NCBI GenBank assembly: GCA_024195265.1
Contig: JAJLRJ010000014.1
Location: 23,565,009-23,629,008, forward strand
Direction of reading: 5' to 3'
Source of the DNA: Dendrophyllia cribrosa
Lineage: Eukaryota > Cnidaria > Anthozoa > Scleractinia > Dendrophylliidae
Length of the DNA stretch: 64,000 nucleotides
Both the position numbers and the translations under genes were made by a program. Each line of letters starts with the position of its first letter. The stretch's first letter is position 1. Shown here one piece after another: positions 24,201 through 36,200 of this stretch. Under the pieces are notes generated by a model. That model had not been told where the DNA came from. It ran no database searches and saw nothing but the letters and a program-made list of their open reading frames with translations.

Positions 24201-27200
24201 GAGAAACTTCATATCTCTGTTCACCCACGTATTATCTTCTTTATTACATCCATTTTGAAATCACTGGTGAGCCTTGCAATCTGATTGGTTCGATTTTGAA
24301 GTCATGCGTATGATTTCAGACCAAATTGCATTCCACCCAGTAATGAGTTCAAATACCATTATTTATCTTTTCACTAACCAGCTTCGTTAGAGGCCACACA
24401 TTTGTACATTCCAGCATCTTCACGCTTAACATCACTGATCACAAGTGAGTAAAGGTTGTCATCTTTGTTTTGTGTCACTGCAATCCTCTCGTCATTCTTC
24501 AGCTTGGTTGTCCCTCTAAACCAGTCTACCTCAGGCACAGGGTACCCAGTCACTCGAGTATCAAACCTTGCAGTGTCTCCTTCCATTACTTCAGTTGCCT
24601 TGAGTTTATCTTTGAAGTCTGGCCTGGCAATAACTTTGATTGTTAATGTGGCAGCACAGGACTCCGACCCTGCATCATTGGTTGCTACACACTTGTACTC
24701 CCCTTGATCACCCGTTCTGGTTTCTTTGATTGTCAGTGAAATTGCTTTACCATCGCTTTCGATTTTAAGTCTTCGATTTTCTTTTAAGCGTACTCCATTT
24801 TTGTACCACTCGATGTTAGGTTTCGGTTCAGCTGCAACTGTGCATTGTAGTTTAGCATCACTGCCTTCCTTCACCTCTACTGCTTGAACAGGTTCTGTAA
24901 ACACTGGAGCCGTCCCTACTGGTTTCTTAGCTGCAAAAAATCATAACCATAAATAACGACACTTACTTTAATTTTTTAAACAGACAATTGCATGTTTACA
25001 GGGAAGAAAAAACAGCAGACTGAAATGTTACGCTAAGTCATGAGGTTCTACCTTTAACTCTGAGAAAAAAAAAGAGAAAGCTGTTGTTCAGCGCACTTTT
25101 ATGGTATTGTTCAATTTGTTGTGCAAGGTGGTTTTAAAGTCCGTTTATACTTATTGTAAACATTTAAGTGAAAACTACACTTCCTTACTGTTTATTATGC
25201 TGTGCATGATGGCTGTAAGTGTGACCTTTTGAATAAAAGTGATTGATCAGTAGTTTCCAGAGTTGCGTACTGTTAGGCTCACACAGTAAGTAAAGTTAGA
25301 CGATTAAAAGATCTGAAATCCTATTTCGCAGATATATTTACCTGCCACTTGTACATCAAAGATTCTTTCAGCCACACCTCCTTTGCTGCTAGCCTGGCAC
25401 TTGTAGATGCCAGAGTCCTCAGGAGTAGCATTCTTGATTAGCAATGTATGTTTGCGATCGACCTCGCTAACATCTAAATGTTCACTGGGCTTGACCTCTT
25501 TACCATCCTTGGACCATTCCACTTCTGGTGTTGGCTGGCCTTTAACATCCACACTTAGACTGACATCTTCTCCTTCCTGGATAACCACTGGTGCACTTTC
25601 GCCTTCCTCAGCAAACTCAGGTGCAATGATTGTTTCTTTCTCGACCACGGGAGCTGCACTTTGTGCTTCATCAGTATGTTTTGGTGCAATGATTGTTTCT
25701 TGCTCAAGCACAGGAACTGCACTTTCTGCTTCATCAGCATGTTTTGGTGCGATGAGAGTCTCTTCTTCGAGCAGAGGAGCTGCACTTTGTGCTTTATCAG
25801 CAAGTTCTGGTGCGATGAGAGTTCCTTCAACAACCAGATTTCCCTTACACGAAACTTCGCCAAGTTCATTGAAAGCAACACATTCATACTCTCCACTGTC
25901 ACTCGGTTGAACATCTTCAATGATCAGCGAGAACTGGTCTTCCTCAACGTCATCCACCATAACAAAGCGACCATCGTCTTCAAGGGCTTTCTTTCCTTTG
26001 AACCAATCAACTTCGGGTGGTGGTGAGCCAATCACCCGCACATCAAACTTCGCTTCCTTTCCAGGCTGCACACTGATGTTCTTAAGTTTCTCTGTAAATT
26101 CTGGTTTGGAACGAGCTTCATTCACAAGCAGCTCAGCTTGGCTTGATGCACTGCCCAGTTCATTACGACCAACACACTTGTATTCACCCTCGTCATCAAG
26201 CTCACTTGGCTTAAAAGTCAAGGAAGAAAGCTTGCCGTCAAATGTCATCTTAACACGTTTAGATTCCTTGACCTGTTCACCATCTTTAGTCCATTCAATG
26301 TCTGGCTGTGGTTCTGCTTTAAGCTCACACTCCAACGTTGCTGGTTCACCCTCTACTACGGTGACATTTGCCAAAGGTTTTGAAATTTCTGGTGCTGTTC
26401 CCGTCGGTTTTTTTGCTGTGAAGAGAAAACATTTTGGAAAAAAGAAAACAGTAGCACATTTAAAAGCCTCTTTTTCAAACAAATGGAGGCTGATAGAGTT
26501 GTTTTAAGGTTACAGTGTACCTTCGGGGGTGTCTCCAGTATAACAGCTCTAGCGTCTTAAGATTACACTTAATATACCTAAACCCAGATATCAAATTGAA
26601 GCTTATAGAGCTGGCTATCTAAATATGAAAACCATTTGGCAATAAAATGAATTGTCGAATTTTTTACGACGTCTAAATTCGAACGTCCGAATCAGATTTA
26701 AAACGCTATAACTCAAAGCGATTATTGTACAGATTGTAGTTTGCTAATTTGATTTGTTCTAAAAAGGGCTAAAAAAACGTGTCGGCGATTTTCCATATTC
26801 AATTGCAGTGAAAAGTTACAGAATATTTTCGAAAAAGGGAGAAAAAAATTGGAGTGATCGCACGGAAATTTACATGTTTTTGTTGATTATACGTTAGCCT
26901 AGCTTCTGTCCAAGTTTGTGGAAAATCGAACAAATTCCCTTTGAGTTGTAGCTCTTTAAAGTGTCCCCTACAAGCGAAAAATTAACTTTGAGAAAACAGC
27001 GCTTAAAAAAACATATTGCTTTATAAACAAACTCCGCCCACAAACGTTATACCGTCATTTCTTCGTCAATTTTCACTATTTTTCGATAATTTTTTTTGGA
27101 TGAAAGTTCATTCTGTAAACTTTATTTTGGCTCCAAAAAAAAATTTCAATAAATTTTCGATCTGAAGGTACACTGTAACCTTAAACAAAACTGGACTGTT

Positions 27201-30200
27201 ATTTTGTGTTTCCATCAAATAAACATGTCTTTGCCTTCTTAGAGTAACACTAAAAATGGATGACATAACCCCTTAAAAAGCAGCTCCAATGAGCTTTTAG
27301 CCTCATCCTTTCATCATCATCCTTTCCTACTGTATCTCTGTTGGTGTGAAACAAATAACGAAACTACTTAGTAAATACCTGCTACTCGGACATCAAATGT
27401 CCTGGTCACAGTACCCATCTTGCTTTTTGCTTCACACTTGTACACACCAGAGTCTTCTGGCTTGATACCGAGAATCACCACAGAGTATTTGTCTCCTCGA
27501 GCCTTGATGTCCAGTCTGCTGCTCTCACGAAGGATTTTATCATCCTTGTACCACTTCACATCAGGTTTTGGTTTTCCTTTGATTGTCACATCCAGGTTCA
27601 CATCATCGCCTACTGTTACTGTTACGGGGGCGTCCGACTGCTCCTCAGAGAATTCAGGGGCAAACAGCCTCTCCTTCACATTGAGGTCCGCTCGGCATGT
27701 GTTCTTGCCAACTTCATTTGAAGCCACGCATTTATATAGTCCACCATCTTCACGCTTAACATCGCTGATTGTAAGACTGAACCTATTTTCCTCTATGTTT
27801 TCTTTGATCTTGAAACGTTCAACGTTCTTCAGCTTTGTAGTTCCTCTAAACCACTCTACACTGGGTTCAGGATATCCAACCACGCGCACGTCAAAAGTGG
27901 CATAGTCACCTTCCACTGCTTCAACTCCTTTCATCTTCTCCTTGAAGTCGGGTTTGGATAAGACCTTCACTGTTAAACGTGCAGTACAAGAGGCAGATCC
28001 AAAATCATTAGTGGCTACACACTTGTATTCAGCGTTATCATCTGACCTGGTCTCCTTGAAAGACAGACAAACAGTTTCTCCGTCACTTTCCACTTTCACT
28101 CTTCTGCTTTCTTTTACTTTCGCTCCATCTTTGAGCCATTCACAAGTTGGTTGCGGTTCAGCTGCCACTTTACACTGAAGTTTAGCTGCACTTCCTTCCT
28201 TCACCTCCACTGGCTGTAGAGGTTCTGTGAACTGTGGGGCTGTACCTTCTGGTTGCTTTGCTGCAAGGTTAAATGCAATAATACACACCACAAGAAAATT
28301 ACAATATCTGTAGAAAACTGTATTTTTCACTCCTATTGTGAAACCTTGAGGACTACCATATATTAATATTTCTAACTTTTGCATTTGCGGGTGAAATCGT
28401 AAAGCATGGCCATACAAGTAAGAGCAATTGAACGGTACTTTCTTATGGTAGTGTTTATAAAATTGTGCAAGGCGGGTCTCCTTTCGAAGTCTGTAGAAAA
28501 AAATGCCCTAAAGAAACTATACATATGTTGCCGTTGTTTTAGTATTTTGTAAAATAAAATTTGGTACTACTTTTGTCATTATTGAACTTATGCACTCTTG
28601 ATAACTGACTAGTGATGTTCTATTAAAGAAATAAAAAACGCGCCGAGTGCATTATTGAGTTATAAGCACGCGGGGATTTTTAAGAACACGAGAGAAGTGC
28701 AGAAAAGCACGAGCCGAAGGCGAGTGCTTTTCGCACTTCTCGAGTGTTCTTAAAAATTCCCAAGTGCTTATATAACTCAACAATGCACGAGGAACAAGTT
28801 TTTTTATTTCTTTTATAAAATGAAAACGGTTTTAATGAATCTTACGTCACGCGCGTGCTTTATCGAGTTATAATGAACTCGGTTTAACCAATCATAGCGC
28901 GCGCATTTCCTTGAGCATTTTATAATGCCAGTTACAATACCTGCAATCTGTACATCAAAGGTTCTTTCTACAGAGCCTGCCTTGCTGGTGGCTTTAAACT
29001 TGTACAAACCAGAATCATCAGGGACAGCTCCTGTAATTGCCAGCGAATGCATGTCATCATTGTCGGCCAAAACCAAATGGTCATCCACTTTAACTGGTTT
29101 GTCATCCTTGAACCACTCCACCTGAGGTTCTGGTTGTCCTTTCTTCAACTCTACATTCAAATTAACGTCACCTCCCTCTTCGGTTATAATTGGGGCACTC
29201 TCAGCTTCTACAGCGAACTCAGGAGCGACAAGACTTTCTTCTACAACTAAGTTACCCTTGCAAGACACCTCGCCCAATTCATTGAATGCAATACACTCGT
29301 ACTTTCCACCATCCTCCTGTTTGACATCCTCAATGATCAACGAGAAAACCCCATTATTGCCTTCATCATCAACCCAGACAAATCGACCGCCATCTTTAAC
29401 TTTTTCATCTCCTTTGAGCCAGTCAACTTCTGGTGGTGGGGAGCCAGCAACTTTCACATCAAACTTGGCCTCCTGCCCAGCCTCAACGTTTAAGTTCTTC
29501 ATCTTTTCTTTGAACTCGGGCTTGGTGCCCGGCTCATTGACAAGCAGTTCAGCCTGGCTTGACACACTGCCGAAATCATTTCGAGCAACACACTTATAGT
29601 CACCTTCATCCTCAAGCTCAGTCTCCTTAAAATTCAACGAGAATGTTTCGTTGTCCCTTTCTGGTTTGATGCGTTTGCTCTCTTTGACTTTCTCGCTGTC
29701 CTTAAACCATTCTATACTTGGCTTAGGTTGCCCAGATATCTGACACTCTATCCTGGCTGGTTTACCTTGTTCAACTTCAACAGTCTTTGCAGGCCTGATA
29801 ACCTCAGGTGCTTTTCCCTCTGGACTCTTTGCTGCTGAAAAGAAAAAGAATATTGATCAACATCTAATTTCCCACCATAAGTTCAATTAAGAACATCGCC
29901 AATTGCCTATGATTAGATGAATTATCCAACTCCCAAAACTTATACAGATCAATCTTTCCTTACGGACACCTTGTGAGTTGGGTTTTTGAACTCAACACTT
30001 ACTTTGTACACTTGCTAAAATCATTAAAATAGTAAGTTGGTTTTAAAACGCTTGTATGATACGACACCAGACCTTATATCATGGGATACCCGTATCCACA
30101 ACCCACCCCACCTTACCCCCTACTAAAAAAAACGAAACCCAGCTGCAAGATGTGATTGGCTCAAGATGATTACAATGAAAAACCACAAATAAACCATGCT

Positions 30201-33200
30201 GATATCAGCAGCTTATTTCACAACATCTAGAAAATTCCAGAAAATGTGAAAGGAAATTGTTCTACATTGTGAATTAATTAAATAAAGTAAGTAAATTATT
30301 GGTACATACCTGCCACATTGACATCAAATGTACGGGTGACAGTCCCAGCTTTGCTTGATGCTTCACATTTGTAGGTGCCAGAATCATCAGGTGTTACATT
30401 CAAAATCACCAGTGAAAACTTATCGCCCTTTTCGTCGATCTTCAACCTGCTGGTCTTCCTCAGCTTCTTGTTATCCTTATACCACTCCACAGAAGGAACA
30501 GGTTTTCCTTTGATACCTACACTAAGACATACCTCATCTCCATCTGTCACGTTTATGGGTGCACTTTCCTGTCCATCTGTAAATTCAGGTACAACCATTT
30601 TCTCTTTCACTGCCAGAGCTGCCTTGGAGGTTGCCTGCCCTTCTTCATTGGTGGCAACACATTTGTACGTGCCTGCATCTTCAGAAAGTGTGTCTTCGAT
30701 AATCAAAGTAAACCTGCCGTCTTCTTCGTTATCATCCATCACATAACGTCCTTCATCTTCAAGTTTGTCTTTTCCTTTAAACCAGTCCACCACTGGTAGT
30801 GGATTACCTTCAACCCGGACATCAAAGCGTGCAGCCTCTCCTTCAGTCACATTAGCAGGCTTCATCTTCTCCACAAACTCTGGCTTCTTGTTTGGCTCGT
30901 TGACGAGGAGTTCAGAGGCACACGAGGCAGAACCAAACTCGTTCTTTGCAACGCACTTGTACGCACCCTCATCTTCGAGTTCCGTTGACAGAATCTTCAG
31001 AGTGCATAACTCACCATCAAAACGGATCTTTGTTCTCTTGTCTTCCTTCACAGGTTCACTGTCTATAAACCATTCAATGTTTGGCTCAGGCACACCAGTA
31101 ATTCGGCATTGTAGTTTGGCTGGAGAGCCTTGCACTACCTCTACAGGTTGCAGTAACTCTGTGAACACTGGTGCAGTCCCCTCAGGTTTTTCAGCTATAG
31201 TATAAAAAGACGAATATACATAAGAAGCTATTCCTTTTTATTTTATATTAGTAATTTTGTCTACTTGATTCTCTTTATTGTAGCATCAAAACAAATTTCA
31301 TGCGATTTTTGTTGTTACTGAGTCTATGACATTGAAAAATCACACTTTTTAATTTGCTCCATTTCAGTTTTAAGTTGTTTGCTTGTTTGTCTGTTTATTA
31401 TTACACCACCAACATTGATGTTGTGAAAATAGTGAATTAATGCAACTTGTATTTAAAACTAACACACCAAATTCATGTTTGAAAACTTTAACATAATGTA
31501 AAACAAAGTACCTTGAACATTGACATCAAAGGTCTTTTCGGCTTTTCCACCCTTGTTCTTTGCTTGACATTTGTAAATCCCGGAGTCATCAGGCTTTGCC
31601 TCCAGTATAATGAGAGAAAGTTCGCCATCCTTGGCATCCATCTTAAGGCGGCTTGTTTCTCGCAGTTTCTCGTCATCTTTGTACCAATCAACGGTAGGGG
31701 CTGGCTTTCCTTTCACAACTGCACTAAGACTTACAACATCTCCTTCTCCGACCTTCACCGGGGTAGTCTTCTGAGAGCTTTCACCTTCCTCAGTTTCAAA
31801 TGCTGGCTCAGTGATGACCACTTTGACAGTCAAGGCCGCCTTGCTGGAAGCTTCACCTTCTTCATTGATGGCTACACACTTGTACATGCCAGCATCCTCT
31901 GAGACAGTGTCGTTAATGGTAAGTGAATATATGTTGGTTTCCTCATTGTCAACCATTTCAATCCGCCCTTTTTCCTCCAATTGCTCCTTTCCCCGATACC
32001 AGTCAATAACAGGAGGAGGGTTGCCAGTCACTTTCACTGTGAATGTTGCTGGTTCTCCTTCAGTGACATCAACAGGCTTCAGTTTTTCTTCAAACTCTGG
32101 TTTTGCGTTTGCTTCGTTGACAAGAAGTTCCGATAAACAAGAAGCTGAACCAAAGGCGTTTTCAACAACACACTTGTATTCACCCTCATCATCCAATTCT
32201 GTAGTTGTAATTTTGAAGGTGGCTCGTTCTCCATCAAATCTAGTCTTGTATCTTTTACCATCTGCCATGCTAGTACCATCTTTAAACCAAGCTACAGTGG
32301 GCTCTGGCGTCCCTTTGACTCTACACTCCAATGTTGCACTGATTCCCTCCGTTACTTCCACGGTTTCCAGTGGCTGGGTAAATTGTGGGGCTTCTCCTTG
32401 CTCAGGTTTTCCTATGCAAAATATTAAGAAAAATAATAAAAGCCTTAGCCATATTAAAGAAAACGAGGAAGAGCTGGATAGGGCACACACTCAGGACGAG
32501 CTGGTTAAATATCATAAGGCTAAGCTTGTAGAGGAATCCACAGGGTACTAGAGGGTGACGGAGAAAACTGTTGAAGATGAAATGAGGACTGCACGCAATT
32601 TCACTTGGAGGGAGGGGACTGTCGAGGCTGGCACAAAGCTGGGTTTCGTGATGTCCTGTGCTCAGTGAAGAGTTAGTGGAGTGACCCAAGAAAGTAAGTA
32701 AATTATTTTCTGGCTTTTCTAAGCTCACTTGCATTCTATCCTGCTGCAAATCCAATTTTCAACAAGTGCGTTGCATTCCTTAGGTAGACGCAGTGCTGCT
32801 GTTAAATTTATTTAGCTGTTTAGGCAATTAAGGATAAGAAATTATAGTTGAATATAGCCATAAAGCAGCATCCATACCAACAACTGTTGACAATAATAAT
32901 TGTCTCCGAGTCTTTAAATTTAATTTTTTCTCATACCTTGCACATTCACATCAAAGGACTTTGAGGTTGTCCCTGCCAGGCTGGTTGCCTTGAAAGTGTA
33001 CCTACCAGAATCATCAGAGACAGCTTCTTGGATGGTAAGTGTGTAGGTGTCGCCTTTAGCCTTGATATTGAGTCTACTTGTTTTCCGTACAGGCTTCCCA
33101 TCCTTCAGCCACTCCACAGTGGGCTTGGTAGGTCCTGAGAATGTCACATTCAAGTTTACTTCACCACCCTCATCGACATCAAGGACAGAGGATTCTGGTT

Positions 33201-36200
33201 CATCTGCGGTCTCTGGGAATTCCTGTTCACCTTTTACTGTCAACTGGGCTTCACAAGTCGTTTCCCCTGCTTCATTTAATGCAACACACTTGTAGGCACC
33301 AGAATCGCCTGGCTCTACCTTCTCGATAATAAGAGTAAATAGGTCTTCCTCAAGTGCATCTATGTGAACAAACCGACCTTCATCTGGGATCTTTTGTGAA
33401 CCTTTGTACCATTCAACCTGGGGGTCTGGAACAGCGTGAACTCTGGCATCAAAACGGGCCTCTTCTCCAGCATCAACAAGGACATCGTCAATCTTTTTTA
33501 AGAAGACAGGTGCAGATATATCTTGGACTGGTTTCACCTCCAGGGGTAACGAGGCTTCTAGTGGACCTATCTCTGAAACAGCTATGGGCTGGTCTTCACT
33601 TGGTTCTGATCCTAAGTAACAAAGCAAAGAGTTTTAGCCCAAGAGTCAGATTGATACTTTAACTCCTTTAAACAAATATATAAACAAGCACCACCACTGG
33701 AACAACAACAACTCAAAAGTAAGAACCCTGTTAACCCTTTAACTCCCAAGGGTGCCAAAGAGCAAACCCTAAATGTTATTTTGTAAAATATTGAAAAACC
33801 AATGGCACCATGCAAAAGTACTGCTGAAGAGGTTTCATTTGAATGGTCACACCATAGGATTGCATCCACAGACTCAAAAGTTAGAACAAATGGTACCATG
33901 CAAAAGTACTGCTGAAGAGGTTTCATTTGAATGGTCACACCATAGGATTTCATCAACAGACTCAAAAGTTAGCACTACACTACATGTCTCCATAATTGAC
34001 TCTGGGGGTGAAAGGGTTAAATAAAGCGTTAAAATTCCAAACAGCTTCTAAAACATTGAAGGTAAGAAATAAAAAGGAAAACTAAAAACCAGCCTAACAA
34101 CCGAACGTTTTATTTCTATAAACATAAAGCTTACCTTCAATGTTAAGAAGGAATTTCTTGGTTATGGTCCCCATGATACTGGATGCAACACACTTGTAAG
34201 TACCCGAGTCTGCTGGCGTCACATCCTTAACCAGAAGTATACAGTGATCCGGTTCTTCTGTGATCTCTAGATGCGAGTCTGAGACAATGGGCTCTTCATC
34301 CTTGAACCACGCAATAGTTGGAGCCGGTAGGCGGCTTGTGTGCACAACCATAGTGACATTATCACCTTGTGAACCTTCCAAAGGCACCTGATATCAGAAT
34401 AAATAAGCCAACAATGAAATCAGATTGCTGAAACAAATACGTGATAAGAAAGTCATTGATTAGTCAGCGCCACAAGCTACACAAAAAACATTTCCAAGTT
34501 CTTGCAAGAGAAGTCAAGCAGATCTTCTACACAAGGTGGCAAGGTTAACCGCTGACCTGGAGGAGATTCAATGCAGTTAAGCCATTAATTTTTACTATGT
34601 GACTGACTGTCTTTCTCGTCATGTATAAGAAGTTTCTCAAATACCACGCCTTTCCAGTGAGAACATAATTTATACAAAATCCTGGCTTTTTCTTGTTGCT
34701 TATCTTTATGTGTACAACTAAAAGACTGAAAACTGTGAATCAAATACAGTCAAACCTCTGTAAAGTGGCCCTCTGTTAAGCGGTCACCCCTCTATTAAGT
34801 GGTCACTTAACAAATCTCCAGAGTTAAATCGCTCCCCATATTTACTGTAAACTTGACCTTTTTTAAGCGGTCGCCTCTATTAAGTGGTCAGTTGGCTATT
34901 CCCCAAGGGTGACCACTTAATAGAGGTTTGACTGTAAGAACAAATCCGTCACATTTCAATCCTTGATCTTACGGATAAAACTAATATACGTATCCATCTC
35001 TATCCTGGACTCGAGGCAAAGTGATTCTGTTTCGGAATTTGTGGATAACATCTTTACCAGAGTGTTACCATTTTGATGAAATTAGTGATATCTCATGAGC
35101 GGACACCATCAGGATCACTGGCTCCTACAACTTGCTGCCCTCTTAGGTGGTTAACACTTTGGTATTAGTTGACTTTCCACAAAGAAATTTGGGACATTTT
35201 TGTAGAGAAATCTAAGGATTAGAGTAGGAGAAATAGACAGCAAAATGACAACTCAACATACCTCTTCGATTTCATCCTTAAACTCTGGTGGAACAGTGGC
35301 ACGAGTAACTACCAAATCACACTCACTATTGGCTGTTCCAGCTTCACTCATTGCTACGACCTTGTAAGTGCCTGAGTCTACCATTTCACAACCCTCGATC
35401 ACCAAAGAAAATAACTCTTTTTCGCTATCATCAACCTCATCAATAATGACAAAACGGCCCTCATCTTCCAGTTGTTTTCCATCCTTGAACCATTCCACCA
35501 CTGGTTCAGGATCCCCTGCGATCCGCACATCAAACTTAACAATGTCTCCCACATTTGCGTCCAGATTCTTTAGGGGCTCTTTGATGAGAGGCATAGTAAC
35601 ACCTTCTTCAACGATCAATTCTGTTTTGCAGGATACTTTACCAAACTCATTCTGAGCGACACACTGGTACTCTGCTTCATCGTCCAATTCCGTGGGAGAT
35701 ATAACAACTGCATAAACGTCACCCTCATTTTCAATTGTGACTCGATCTTCTTCTTCTGCCAAAGGTTCTTCATCTTTGTACCACAACACCTCTGCTCCTG
35801 GTGCAATTTGGCATTCAAGCCTTGTAGAGTCACCTTCGAGAACTTCAACCTCTTCTGGTAGTGGTTTGATGAAATGGGGTCTTTGATCTGATACACAAAA
35901 GAATATCACAATGACACGTCTTGTAACAGTGAATGAAATGAAAGTAGAATTTCAACACATTTTTTGTTATTAAAAAACATAGAGCAACACAGGAACATGA
36001 TGCCATACCTAACCCTTTCACCACCAAAATTTGAAAAACATCACAAATTTCATTTTGTGAAATGCTGAAAGACAAACAGTACTACAGGAATGTACTCCCA
36101 ATGAGCTTTCCTTTGAATGACCACACAGTAGGATTTCATCTATGGACTAGTTTAAATTAAGAACCACATTACAAGACACAAGGGATAACTCTGGGAGGGC

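Noticed and set aside
32402..32755. 117-codon minus-strand frame in intron 22-23
   Set aside because: No domain, no splice fit, and the correct exon boundary at 32411 accounts for its overlap.
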